DNA from: Pampus argenteus
Taxonomy: Eukaryota > Chordata > Actinopteri > Scombriformes > Stromateidae
DNA: 64,000 nt
NCBI GenBank assembly: GCA_036937835.1
Contig: CM072862.1
Coordinates: 26,399,001-26,463,000, forward strand
Reading direction: 5' to 3'
Positions 35,257-47,757 of the stretch are shown in pieces. The notes below the pieces were generated by a model. It was not told the DNA's origin. It searched no databases and worked only from the letters and a program-made list of their open reading frames with translations. The translations under genes were made by a program, and so were the position numbers. Every line of letters starts with the position of its first letter. The stretch's first letter is position 1.

Positions 35257-36565
35257 TCGTAGGGTGAGAAGGGATGCAGTGCATTATTTGTGTTTGTGCA
35301 TTATGCTGCGTCGCTATGGTGACCACAGTGTGTGGGTGTGTGAGATATTGCAGGTGTGAGTGACCTACAAGGGCATGGCTGGAGGTTATAGATGAGCATT
35401 TAAATTAATTGATGATAAATATTACTTTTAGCTGCCAGTGGCAACGGCTACAGACGCCGAGTGTGTCTGCAAATAACTAGCAGGGATCTATGATGAACAG
35501 TTTATTGTGGAGGTTCCCCAGAGGATGAATCCGAATGACCTCTCTGACACTGACTACAGATGCTACAGACGGCAGCGGGTCAGTTGGTCGGATGATCTAC
35601 GTCCTTCATGGTTTCCAGACGATGTTCCCTGCTGACCCTTCGTCATCGTTCACACGTCTAGCGCCATCATCAGCTTCATTTCTCTGCTTTTCTTACTTTG
35701 GTTCATCAGTAATTATTTGTTGGGGGCTATTTATATAGAAATAGAAAATGATAGAAATAATGGACTAAAATACAAAAATCAGACACAAGTTGTTCTTTAA
35801 GTTGTTTCTTTCTGTTGGACTCGTTGTCTCTGCTCTGCTCGCCACGCAGGACGTGAGGAGGCGTTCCCACCATGTTTGTAGATGCTGAAAGCATCAAATT
35901 CAAATTACTTCACACAAGATGTAAAAATGAAGCGTTTATCTGCGGCGGCAAAAAGACATAAACTGCTAAAAACTGAAAGTGAATATTGCTTCAAAAGAAA
36001 AAGAATTGACAGCAGTAACTGAACTAAACAGTCACTGACAATCACTTCACAATCTGCCATATTTATAGTAGTTTAAACATCATTTTAATAAGTTCTTACA
36101 GTGATAGTAGTGACACACTGATAACGATTTGATCACCAGTAATATGTTAGCAGATATCGTTCAGGTAGTTGCACGTTTGTGAGGTGTTTTATGACAACAC
36201 AGAAATGGGAAAATGTCTCTGAGCTGTGATACATCCTGGTGGATCTTTATAATCAGTATCTGTCCTGTATGAGAAGACAAAGGGAGGGGAGGTGGTGGAG
36301 GCGACGGGTGGGGGCCGAGCCCCAGAACCTCCGGCCGCGTTCGACTGGCCTTAATCTGCCTCTAATCCGAGCGTCCGGTGTGAAGGAGACTCTGCAGACT
36401 TTAACCGAACAAAACGAGAAGCCTAAAAACCTGAACGTCAGACATCAGAACGGAGCTTCAAATGAGTTTATGTTCATGTTTTCTATATTAAAATGTGACA
36501 AATCAAATTATGAATCCATAACGTGTTTATTTAATTCAGAGCTAAATCAACAGAGCTGCAGCAGC

Positions 36566-36623
<58 letters not shown>

Positions 36624-37104
36624 CATCAGGAAAAGCCCAGATCTCTGTTGTTGTGAGAACGTTAGCTTCGTAATGGAGGAGAAGGGGGGTGACAGAAGGT
36701 CATGACCCTCATTACACCACCTGCCAGATGGCTGCTGAGTGTGTGTGTGTGTGTGTGTTATCGTGGATGAACGCAGACATTCATATGACTACAAACTAGG
36801 TGATGACACGTAGAGACGCTCTAGAAAGGGAAAGCACACAAATCAAACTTCCTGGAGGAAGTTGTTTAATATGAATATCTGATTGGTCAGTGAACACGTT
36901 TGTGATTTGCATCATCACACAACATGTTCGTTCATTTTGCAAATAAAAGGTCCAACAACAGGCTACTCAATGAGTCAATCAACAACAGTTTGATAAGTGA
37001 TTAATCTTTTTTATCAGGTAATCATATTTCGATTGTTTTTGTAAATTATTTTGGACGGTTGGTTGAATCTCTGGGAACATGTGTTGAGAATATGTTTGAT
37101 ATTT

Positions 37105-37185
37105 TCTGACTTTTTATAGATGAAACAGTTAATTTGAAGAAATATTTCACAGATTAATGAAGATACTTGTTAGTTACAGTCGTCC
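37105..37185 (+). mobile_element. hAT-like repeat relic, right end only
   Basis: TTTTTATAGATGAAACAGTT, then CAGATTAATGAAG, then GTTAGTTACAG corresponds to the terminal part of the family at 672-972 (TTTATAGACCAAACAACTAA ... GTTAGTTGCAG in its common form). Confidence 0.45.
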
Positions 37186-40100
37186 TCAGTTAATTTAAAC
37201 TGTTTCGTACCAGTCCTTCAGCCTGAGTCTCTCTCTTCCCGTCCTCTTTTTCATTCCTTTCTGTCCTCAGGCCGTTTCTTGACCCTGCTGATAACGGCCT
37301 CCGTCCTTGAGGCTGAAACCCCCCCACACACACATACACACACATACACACACACACACATACACACACGTTCAGTGAGACGCTGCAGGACTGCTGAGTG
37401 CACCGTGTGAAAAAGGCTCAACACACAGTTGGCCTTCGACATCAAACGACACGCGAAATACACAGAAACTCCCAGACGTTGGGATGATGACCGTTGCCAT
37501 GGAAACAGAAGCTGGACACTATGAAGTTTTTAAAGACACAGTGAAATGGCAGTTAGAGCGTCTTTAGCTCCTGTAATGTGACGTATTTCTGAGTGAAACG
37601 GAGCGTGCAGGTCACGAGCGTGGAGTCTCTGAAGAACCACAGTGATACAGAGCTGAAGAGTTTCCACCTTCACCTGTCTCACCTGTGCTGTCACATCAGG
37701 TGGATGACGATGATGAGTAAAAATCAATGACTTTGAACACACTCATCTGCAAATGTAATCAAAGCTTTTTCCCAACTGAGATCCGAACACACACCTCTGA
37801 GCCTTATCGCTGTTAATAACCTTTAATAAAATTAAAAAGCATTAAAAAGACAAAATTAAGTTGAGGTTTGCAGCCATGTGGACGCTCAAATTTTTCATTT
37901 TCTACTCTATTCTTTTATAACAAGTCCGTTTGAACACATCAGAAGACTCGCAAGTGTCAGACATTTGCAATTACACTGGATGTTGAGCGGAGACATTATT
38001 GCCCAACCATGTGTCACGCCAATAATGCTGCTTGCAGTTGTACAAATGGCTGTGCTGGTGGCGGAGGGATTGGGGGTGTAGGAGGGTGAGGGCGGGGTTA
38101 GCAGGAGCAGGTCAGCTCCTCTGGAGGAGGAAGGTGGAGAGTCTGAGCCTGAGCTAAAAATACAACGCAGCATCTCAGAGAGTCATACAGCCTCCTTTAG
38201 CTCTGGACGCCGGCCAACAGTACACACACACACACACACACACACACTCGGGCCGTGCAGACAAAGACAGCGCTGCAAGCTAAACTGGAACTGGAGAGGC
38301 AGGTGGGCGGGGCGGAGAGGAGAGGAGGATGGAGTGAAAGAGAGAGTGAGAGGGGGAGGGGCACGAGTGCTGCAGGATGAATAGAAGCCAAGGGGGGGTG
38401 GGGGGTGTAGAAATAGAGAGCTTGCAGAACAAAAAAAAGAAGAATAATGAAAGAGAAAAGACAAAATAGAAGAAAAAAAGGAGAGGTGAGAATAAAATGA
38501 TCAGAGAAAAAACAAAGTGGAGAAAAAGACAGAAAGAAAACAAAGACAGCAGCTCTGATGTCTGAAAGCCGATGATGTAATCGTTTGTAATTGGCCCCAA
38601 TTATTCATTAAGGCTTGATTGGCACTGAGGCACAGCCAATCAGGCGCCAGGATGTGACAATGACACCCGAGTGTGTGGCTGTGTAGTGGGACCTGCTGTT
38701 AACAGTAGCAGAGGCCACAGCTGGGATGTAGATGAAAAGCATTACACACACGTCATTGGCCAATTGCACAATGGAGCAGTGTGGTTCATCCCGGCACGCA
38801 GCAGACATGCACCCTTATAGAAAATGTAATTCACATTTTGGACAAAAAGAGGCTTTGTTTTTTAGTCTCTTTACAGGCGACTCCGGTTTGATTCACTGCA
38901 GGGATTTAAAGGGACGTACCGTGTTATTTTTTTACTGTCATGATGTTAAACATGGTCAAAGGCCCAAAAAGCTGAACGCTGCATTAAAGTTACCTTCCTT
39001 CTGCGTACGGATGTATTTAACCTTAAATTTCTTTGTCTTGTTCAGTTTGGTGTAAAACTAGCTTTTAGGTTTAATAGCTCAGCACCCAAACTGTGACTTT
39101 ATGATTGTTGTGACTGTTCAACGAGCTTCTAACCAGGAAGTGACTCCTGTGTTTCACGACTGAACTAAAACTTTTAGTCTTACTGTGACGCTGGAGTTTT
39201 TCAGACCTTATTTGTTGCTTGACGCTGGTCAACCTCTCCTTTGTGTTTCAGCTGTCATAATGTTTGAATACCTGTACGACCCACTGTTTGCTTCTGCTGC
39301 ACTTCCTGTTGGTGGCTTTGTTAACTAACTGAGTAATGGGGCTTAATAACTGTGATCTCAGTATTCAGTGGAAGACTGCAGCCCTGTTTATTCCTGTGGT
39401 TGCCGTCCATCTGTCTCCATACTCGGTCTCTCTCTGCCAGCTGCTGCCTGCATTCAGTCCAGCCTCAATTAGCTGCAGCCAGAAGAGACGGCTCCTTGTG
39501 GCCCATTGATGCTCCTCGATGGGAGGTCAGGCCTAATTGGCCAGTGTCCTATCTGTCCAACAATAAGGGCCTTTGAACATGAAAGCTGAGCTGTGATTAA
39601 GTTGCGGCTGTTTGGTTTGATTTCTACAAAGGGAAACTTGCCAAAACACTCGACGGCATCAAGTAGCTTTAATTCAGAGCCTCTTTTGTTTCCATTCGCC
39701 ACCCAGGAGGAGAGAGGAGCTAAAGGACAATGTTTCTGTTGTCTGCTTGGACGACAAACACACACCGATTTGTGTTACTTGACTTTTAGGTGCTTTATGT
39801 CACCGTTATTATCCCCATCCACGAACCACAACCTTAAATATCCACACATCTTAAATCTAAAGCTGTTTTTTCCTTCAGAAAGTGTAAAAAAAAAAAAAAA
39901 AAAAAAAAGATTTAAGTATTGTTTTTTTATTTTTTTTAGATTTGTAATATAAGTCATTGTTAATAATGAAATGAGGAAAACTAAATTTAAATTCTTATAG
40001 TGAATATAACATTCTCAAACAGATCAGAAGTTGAGGATCAATATATTTTGTGATCAGTTTGTAGAAAACTGAGGTATCAACTGAGTATCTGTGGTGCTTT

Positions 40101-41913
40101 CTGTCCTGCTGCCTCTGCCGGTTTGTCTCGTGTGACAGTCGCGCTCCGCCACACGCTTCCTGCTGAATGAAGATGTAGCAATAAGGAGATATACGAACAT
40201 GAAGGAGATTGAGTAGCGAGGGAACTGCGGACGGTGAGGATTGTGGATTGATGAAGAGAGACGCTGGGTTAAAGACGGATGAATTTCTCGGGACTCATAT
40301 ATTTGTCAGTGGGAGGGTCGGGACAGGAGGGCGACGGAGGCGAGGATGAAACGGCGAGCGCGTGTGAGGGATGAGAGCTGCTGGCCTCGTGATCGGCCAG
40401 CCTCGGTCCTCACTGTCAGGACGGATGAAAGATTCAGTCCAGCTCAGCCTCCAGCAGACTGAGGAGGACCTTCCACCAAATACAGAGACTGTCACAACCT
40501 ATAGATCTGTTACACATGGTGGAAACATTAAGTAACCTGCACTTCCTCAGCTCAGAGGGGCCTGAAGCCCTTTGATAGGATGAGATTGGGTTGGCTGCTT
40601 GTTTTCTGTCCTTTTCTCTGAGATGTTTCATAAAAGAAAAGCGTGCAGGAATTATGACTGAAGAACAACAAATAGAAAGTGATGATTTAGTTTCATTCAG
40701 TCAAACAGCCGCGTCTGTTGACTCTCACTCAGTCTGTGGAGCAAATACTCGAAAAATGGAAGCGCTCGAGCAAATGTGTTAGTAGCAGTAATGTCAGACA
40801 AACGGAGGATCGTGGAGGAGAACACACATTAATTAACATTTCTGAAACCATGATGGTTAAAAGATATAGACAACAAGATGCCATGATGACAACAGCAACA
40901 AGATGCCATGATGACAACAGCAACAAGATAAGCATAATGAAGACGGTCCTCAGATCAACACATTAAAACGTTATAATGATATGATACAGCTACTGACAAG
41001 GCAACTAAACTGATTCTTCAACTTTCAGAGCAGAGAAGAAGAGCCACGTCCTGCGTGCTGTTGTTATAGTCATGATGAATATATCTGGGAGTCAATACAG
41101 CTCCGCCAAAACGCAGCTCACGTGATCGTGCACGGCGTCGAAATGTTCTGCCGATGAACGGAGGCGAGCTGCAGCGGGTCATCTGACCACAGCTCACACA
41201 CACACACACACACACACATAATAGGATTTGTGCATCTCACTCAGCAGCGCTCGGGCTTCCCGCCGTCTTCTATTCAGTCTCTGTCAGAGTAAGAGGATCC
41301 GGGTTTGGCAGCCCGGCTGACACATAAGGCCGATATGAAAATATGTTGTTGTTTACAGTTACATGCTTTTGAGCGCGTTATATTTATTGCAACAGATTGA
41401 TAATCCAGCGTTCTCAGATGTCGCATCAACAGGATGATGTGACATTTGTGGGTCTTCAGCTGATGTAAAGTGTGTTTAGAGTTGACAGGTAACAGATTAA
41501 TGACTTCATGTCCACAGCGGCTTCAACGCTGGTTGTTTGTTTGTCCTTCTGAAAGTGATTCATATACGGTTTTCTGGTCAAGTTTTTAGGAAGATTCTGG
41601 TTGTTATAGTTAAAAGAAACCAACATCGACGGATGGTGGGAGACACGCTGTCAACAAAAAACATATTTATTTCACTTTTATGACACAAAAAAACGTGGAA
41701 ACTGTTTTAATGAATCCAGCTTGTCTAGAGGCACAAACAGGAAGCGTATGTTTCTTCTGTCTGATATTTTTATCGTGTTACAACTTAGTTTCCGTTTATT
41801 TCATCCAGCGTGACTCTGATTAGATTCAGAGGCATAAACAGCAGTTACGTGAAAATGTAACGCAACTATGAAACATGAGGGACAACACCAACATCACTTC
41901 TGTAAGGGAATGT

Positions 41914-41974
<61 letters not shown>

Positions 41975-42654
41975 TGAGGGCACTCGGTTGTCCCCTGTGG
42001 CTCCGTCCTCTCTGATGGCAGTGATTTAGGAGCAGCCATTAGAGGAAAAGCAGCGTTAATCCATCCGACAGACTGGAGTGATAAAAGTTTCATTAAACCA
42101 TCGATCAGCCGCCTCTGTCACCGGGCGGAGCGGCCGGACGGTCCAGCATGTTGCCACACTGGAGACACCTGCATGAGCCTGAATATTAAGCTGTCAAGCT
42201 TTTTATAGCAGCAGCAGGTGTGGAGGAGAACAAAAGGACTCCAGCGGTCTGCAAAGACACGTATGAAGCTGTTTTCTACATGGATTGAGAGCTAAATCAA
42301 AGAACAGGTCACATACATATATACATAGATCATATATAGAGAGTGAATGTTCACACACACTTTTAATATTTCATTATTTAATGCAGCAATCAGAATAACA
42401 AAAATGATTCCTCAGTTTACTTCATTACCACAGAGAAGCGTGCAGTCGTGTGTTGCAACCAGTGAAGCTGCTGTACTGAAGGTCGCTTCTGTTCCTCGAT
42501 GATGTTACAGCCAACAGGAAATTGCTGACGGAGCAGGAGGAAGTCGGAGCAACCTAACAGGCGGTTAGCTGCCTGCAGGCTTCTGTAAGAGGAGTTTACC
42601 TCCCTGATGAGAAGCTTCATCTCCTCACAGCTGGAAACCCTCATAGCAGATATA

Positions 42655-43124
42655 ACTGTAGGCTAGACTACAGCTGTGGACACCCCTCGATGTTTTTCTG
42701 GTTTGGAGTAAATGTGCAGGTTTTTCTCATCAAATTAGTCCATCGATCCATCTTCCAACTCAGGATAGACAGTTTCTTTTCTTTTTATGGATCAAAATCG
42801 ATGCAGCAGAAGAAGAACTTTTACCTTTTTTTATTCCATGCGTTCTTCTTCTTCATCAAAACCTGGTGCCTACAATTACCCACAATGCAACTCAGAGATT
42901 CAGGTGTGTTATGCTAGTAGTGAGTAATGTCGCCTGGAGCTGCAACCCTGCAGCAGAGATGAGGAGCTCCAGAGGTTTCATAACTCCACACCTCCAGATT
43001 TATTTCATTTCCAAACTCGTCTTCAGCCTCGACTGATGCTGACTCAAGTCAGGAAGAGTGGAGTCTGTTGGATGCACAAATAACAGACATGTTTGGGTGT
43101 CCACATATTTTTGGCCATGTAGTG
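42655..43124. mobile_element. Decayed Tc1/mariner-type non-autonomous element
   Basis: The right end GGGTGTCCACATATTTTTGG continues to CCATGTAGTG and is followed by TA, the typical end of a common fish element whose tip reads TACACTATATGGCC...GTGGACACC. The left end keeps only GTGGACACCCCT (42676-42687). The inner text AGGAAGAGTGGAGTCTGTTG also fits the family. No transposase ORF survives. The left border is approximate. Confidence 0.55.
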
Positions 43125-44063
43125 TACTATACGTGTGAGTTGAATGCACAGAGATTACATTTCTACCGATCTTCTCATCTAACTGCTGTTTAAACGTGAA
43201 ACAAAGATATTTGCTAGAAATGTCGGAGTAATCCTTTGTCTCATCTGACATCACGCCGTTATCTGAATGTACCGTTCCAGCTCTCATCATTATCATAGTC
43301 GCCCTCTGGGCCGAGCCGTCCTACAGTCACACATCTGTAATGAATAAATGATAACATATTTTGTGGGAGCGCTGTTTCCCCGGAGCTGCTGCTGCTGCTT
43401 CCTGCGTTTGCTCCAGATTTGGATCTGAATCCAGAGTCTGACGTGAAGCCAGTTTATATCACCGTCCTGTTTATTGTTATTTTAATCTTTAATCTCCATA
43501 CTACACACACATAGTAGTTAAAGTGGCCCAAATATTAGCAGAGAGATATTCATCACACCCTGCTACCGTGTGGTTTTTGCTCCCTGATAGTGGTGCTCAG
43601 ATAGACTCAGGTGCTTCAGGCAACAATAAAAGAGATTTTCTGCCTGAGATGTTCAATAAAACGATATCATAGCTCCGGTTTAAATGAGAGCAATAAATGA
43701 CCCTTTTATTAGAGGTAGATTGGACTGCAAATGTGGTTACCAAAGAGGGATTTCAATGTTATTTTAATGATTTTAAAATATATGGATGAGTGAGAATGGT
43801 TTCCATTTCCAGTCGAGACGGAAGATCTCCCCAAGCTCCCCCGAAATTTAACTTTATTTATTAAAACTGAATACAACTAACTCAAAAATAGAAATAATAG
43901 TAATTGTCTAAATGTATTTATTAAATATGACACCAGTTAACCCCATTATTTGACTGTTTTCTCCAGTTGGAGACAGAATATTGGATGTTAGACTGGATGG
44001 ACATCGAGATGTTTCTTCTAATATAAGATTATCATCATATTAAACGCAGTACTATTTCTAGTA

Positions 44064-44557
44064 CAGTAATCCCTCGTTTATCGCGGGGGTTACGTTCCGA
44101 AAATGACCCGCGATAAGTGAAATCCGCGAAATAGAAAACTTTTTTTTTTTTTTACAATTAGCAACTATTACATGTATACAAATACAGTGACTCATGTGTA
44201 GGCCGTTTCACTGCTCTTCAGACTGGGCCGCTGCATCCTGACTGCGCTCTGCAGTGTTCTCTTCTTCTGAAGCCCGCGGTGCAGGTGTGTTTGTTCGGGA
44301 GAAGAACATAGTGATAGGCAGCTGTTGTCGCCCTTTTTTATTCTTTGCAAAACGATCCTTGTAAACCGACATCGAAAAAGATAATAAAGCCACCATCGAT
44401 TACGTTATGTTATGTTTTGATACAAGAAGTGGGAGTGAGTTTTTAGCGAATCAGAATGCAGAGCACAATGCACCAAAAAAAAAAAAAAATGCATTATGAA
44501 AATCCGCGAAATAGCGAATCCGCGATAAGTGAACCGCGAAGTGGCGAGGGATCACTG
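44064..44557. mobile_element. Non-autonomous pogo/Tigger-type DNA transposon, 494 bp, with TA duplications
   Basis: The left terminus CAGTAATCCCTCGTTTATCG and the reverse complement of the right terminus, CAGTGATCCCTCGCCACTTC, are inverted repeats. Both ends also carry inner CGCGATAAGTGAA and ATCCGCGAAATAG words. TA dinucleotides flank it at 44062-44063 and 44558-44559. A minus-strand 62-codon ORF (44396-44208) looks like the C-terminal remnant of a pogo-type transposase, and keeps QLPITMFF, a fit to the PCNA-interacting motif QxxIxxFF. The catalytic DDE region is absent, so the element cannot move by itself. Confidence 0.8.
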
Positions 44558-47540
44558 TATGTACATTAGCCTTCTTATATAGTAATTTGAATTGGCGAAG
44601 TCCGTCATTCATGCACTGGATTCAACTCATGCCTGCATGTATTGATCCAAACTAGGACGACAACAGTCTGTGTGCACATATTGCACACATTGCATGTATT
44701 TTATGTGCATGTTCATGTTACACAGTGATGTAGGACGTAGGATGTAGATGTAGGACGAGCAGAACAGCTGGATCAGAGACGTCTGGAGAGGAAACATTTA
44801 GTAAGACGACAACATCATTTCATCAATCGATTCTGATAGTAGCTGATCAAAAGCATTTCAGTGATGGAAACTGAACTCAGCCGACACAACGCAGATACAA
44901 AATCCTTCCTGTGTGTTGAAGCTGTGAATGATGAGCTGATGACGCATTGACTTCACCAGTGTCACAGTGTGATTCGGTTTCAGTCAGTTCATCAAGGGAA
45001 ACAGTTTAAGTCGTGCAACCTCAGCTGCGTAGCTCGCCGTGTTTTTAGCTGTGGATGTGTGCATATTGGAGTGTGGTCGCAGGCTATTGGCTCTCGCAGC
45101 GGGTGTGGGAGGGGGGGGGGACTGCAGCAGTCTGCTGCTGGGTGTGCAGAGGAGGCCTTGTAGCTCACAGCTAGCGCTCACCCCTTGATCAACCCCCCCC
45201 AGAGAGTTATAAGGGAGCAAAACAAGAACACAGGCACTGCTGTATTTTTCAGCCTCCAACTGCACTTTAATATTTTAGAGATGACGTCAAAACGTGACGT
45301 CAGCGATCGGAAGAACTGGAGCTGTCGGTTCACGTCAACGTTACAGAAGTAGTATTCACCGTAATGAGTCGGTGAAGTCACCAAACAACCTGGAGGAGCC
45401 ACAATGAATCAGCTCTTTTTTATAGTTTGGGCTAAAGCACGGAAATATTATCTCACCTCATAGGCCCTTTCATATTCTTAGACTTAAAGCAGTCAGTGTC
45501 TGAAGCTGGAACAAGGTTTCTTTTATTATAGCTTGTAGTACATTTCAGTTTTTTTTGCATATCTTAAGAGAGGCATAATTCCACTTCCTGCTTGTCGTTG
45601 GTGCTTTTTGTCTTCAGTCTGGTCTTCAGAGGGTTCAACATGTTGGTTTGAGGTCAGTTTTGTCTCGTTGAGAACAAGGATTGAACAAAGTCCGGGTTGT
45701 CTTGTCTATTTGTTTAAAGTCATTGTCCTCATTGGACTACCAACAAATAAAAACCAAACATCCTTAAAGCTGAAAGTCAGAGCTTTAAATTCAAAGTCTT
45801 TGTCTCATCTCAAACTCAAAGCTTCTGCAGTAAACAGCCAAAACTATGAGAAACATATCACTGCCTTCATACTGTCTGAATGCAACCAGCAGCCTGGACA
45901 ACATGGAGTACATCTGAAAATGTACAATACGTAACATCACATGTGTTTTCTCTGGTATGCTAACACCTCATTACACCATTTCTGTGTCAAGTGAAAGTTG
46001 TCTGGTCTGTAGTCTCAGACAGACTGATCAATCCCACAGTCTGCCCCAGAGCCGGCTTTCCTGGGATTACCAGGTGCAGGATCCCACCTCAGGGAGACAT
46101 ATTTGGGGGAAGACTGTGGTAGTGTGCAACGTGGCGGGGGGGGCGGGGGAGCAAGCATGAAGGCCACAGTGGACGATCTTTTGTTTGTTCGGGGATTTGA
46201 TTTGGTTTCCGCCTATGTGCAGAAAGGATTGGAGTGGGATCAAAACCCCCTCACATTATCTCCCCCACATCCTCTCTGCTCTCACCCGTCGTTCCAGCAG
46301 TGTTGGAGGGATGTAGAGCAATGACAGCTTAACCCCCAACCTGCCCCCCACACAGATGTCTGCAGCAGCTCCAAAACCCCCTTTCTCATAAACCTACCCA
46401 TCAGTCTGCGGATGAACTCATGCTCCACTTTTCCATCAATCCTCACACTGACTTTGGGGAATCCCTTTGTGTCTGCTGGTGAAGTGCAGTATACTGAAAC
46501 CCGGAGAGAAAAGAAGAGGGATTTATTATCTAGGATATGATAAATATGATGAAGAGACATAAATAAAAGTGTCTGATGTATTTTAGAGGATCAGAGGCAC
46601 TTTCATTCCCCAAAAGACAAAGCAAAAGCTTTGGGCCTCTTTTTGTTTCCTAAACCATGTTGATGATAATGAAAGGCACCTCTTTTAGCAACCAGACATA
46701 ATGGAGATTAGCAGTGGGGGGGGCTGTGTCCCAGTTTTTAACCATCAGACGTCAGATTTGTCAGTAGAAGCCTAGTTGTGTCACACAAAGAGCTGATGAT
46801 CGGTGCTACTGACTGATGGATGTGATGCTCAGCTGTCGTCAAGCCGTCTGTATCCGTGCAGTGTGTGTTACTGGTGTGTGTGTTGTCTGTAGTCAGACTG
46901 GACGGCTGAGCAGTCAGTGGCCTCCTCGCCGGCCGGTTGGAGGCGGCGGAGACTCACGGCTCAGCAGCGTCACAAACTCCACACTGAGACACAAAGACAG
47001 GTTAGCTGGATAAATGTCGCCTTGTGGAGAGAGCGTGTAGTGAGACCAGTTTGAGGTCAAATACGTTTGTATACGTGACCTGTTGTGTTTACCTTGTTGT
47101 AAAGTTCGTCTGGCTGTTTGCTCTGCTATATTTAGTGAATGAGGTTTTTTAGGGTTAATATTTATGCTCATTCTTTATCACCGTCTCATGTTTGGTCCAC
47201 GAATTTGCATTTGTTGTTAACCTCATAGGAAACCTGCTTCTGCTAATTCCTGTGGTGTTGCTGTAATCAGGAAGACTTCACGTTCATGTATAAAACACTG
47301 GATTTGTCTTTCTCACATTTCAGGCAGATTTCACTGGTCTTGTTTCCTCGTGCTTTTCTCCACTTTTACAGACAAAGACACAAAAGCAATTTTTTACACT
47401 GAAAAATATTTTTCACTTTAAGCAGACAACATTTTTCTATTTTTACTCACTTTAAAGACGGTTTTGCTCTGTCTCTGTATCACCTTCTTCACAAGGAAAT
47501 TTATCTAAGCAGATCATAGTTCAGGACCTACAGCCGTTTT
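44558..47540 (+). other. brsk2 intron 1 between the Tigger-type element and the 40-bp minisatellite
   Basis: No brsk2 exon. It contains a G10 run near 45110 and a G-rich patch near 46140. The block 45980-46500 is unusually repeat-free and contains the minus-strand exon candidate described separately. Confidence 0.45.
46398..46493 (-). other. Possible unrecognised coding exon (96 nt, symmetric phase 1)
   Basis: On the minus strand an acceptor with a pyrimidine-rich lead (TTTCTCTCCGGGTTTCAG) precedes 96 nt of open frame that ends at a plausible donor ATGG|GTAGGT. The encoded peptide includes YCTSPADTKGFPKVSVRIDG followed by KVEHEFIRRLMG. Both borders fall in phase 1, so the exon could be inserted without changing frame. 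I do not recognise the protein, and no partner exons were found nearby. It could be chance. Confidence 0.25.
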
Positions 47541-47757
47541 AACGTCATAGTAGAGCTGTTACGAGGTCATAGTACTGCTAAACGTCATAGTAGAGCTGTG
47601 ACGAGGTCATAGTACTGCTAAACGTCATAGTAGAGCTGTTACGAGGTCATAGTACCTCTAAACGTCATAGTAGAGCTGTGACGAGGTCATAGTACTGCTA
47701 AACGTCATAGTAGAGCTGTTACGAGGTCATAGTACCTCTACATGTCATAGTATCACT
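47541..47757. repeat. 40-bp minisatellite, five full copies plus a partial one
   Basis: Units begin AACGTCATAGTAGAGCTGT and continue ACGAGGTCATAGTAC. Each has two related 20-bp halves sharing GTCATAGTA. Unit position 20 alternates T, G, T, G, T through the array, and the last few bases vary (TGCTA or CTCTA), suggesting an 80-bp higher-order unit. Confidence 0.95.

Larger units (their letters stand above)
34801..44063 (+). other. brsk2 intron 1, middle part
   Basis: No exon was recognised. Microsatellites: (GT)n at 35094-35128, (CA)n at 35227-35252, (GT)n at 36568-36619, CA-rich at 37322-37370, (CA)n at 38222-38248, poly-A at 39886-39908, (CA)n at 41196-41218 and (GT)28 at 41918-41973. A 25-bp unit (CAACAAGATGCCATGATGAC plus AACAG) occurs 2.4 times at 40871-40930. 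Repeat-free candidate regulatory blocks lie at 38560-38780 and 39440-39570. Confidence 0.5.

Noticed and set aside
36239..36673. 144-aa plus-strand ORF
   Set aside because: Its C-terminal part is translated (GT)n, the N-terminal part has no recognisable domain, and there are no splice or promoter signals around it.
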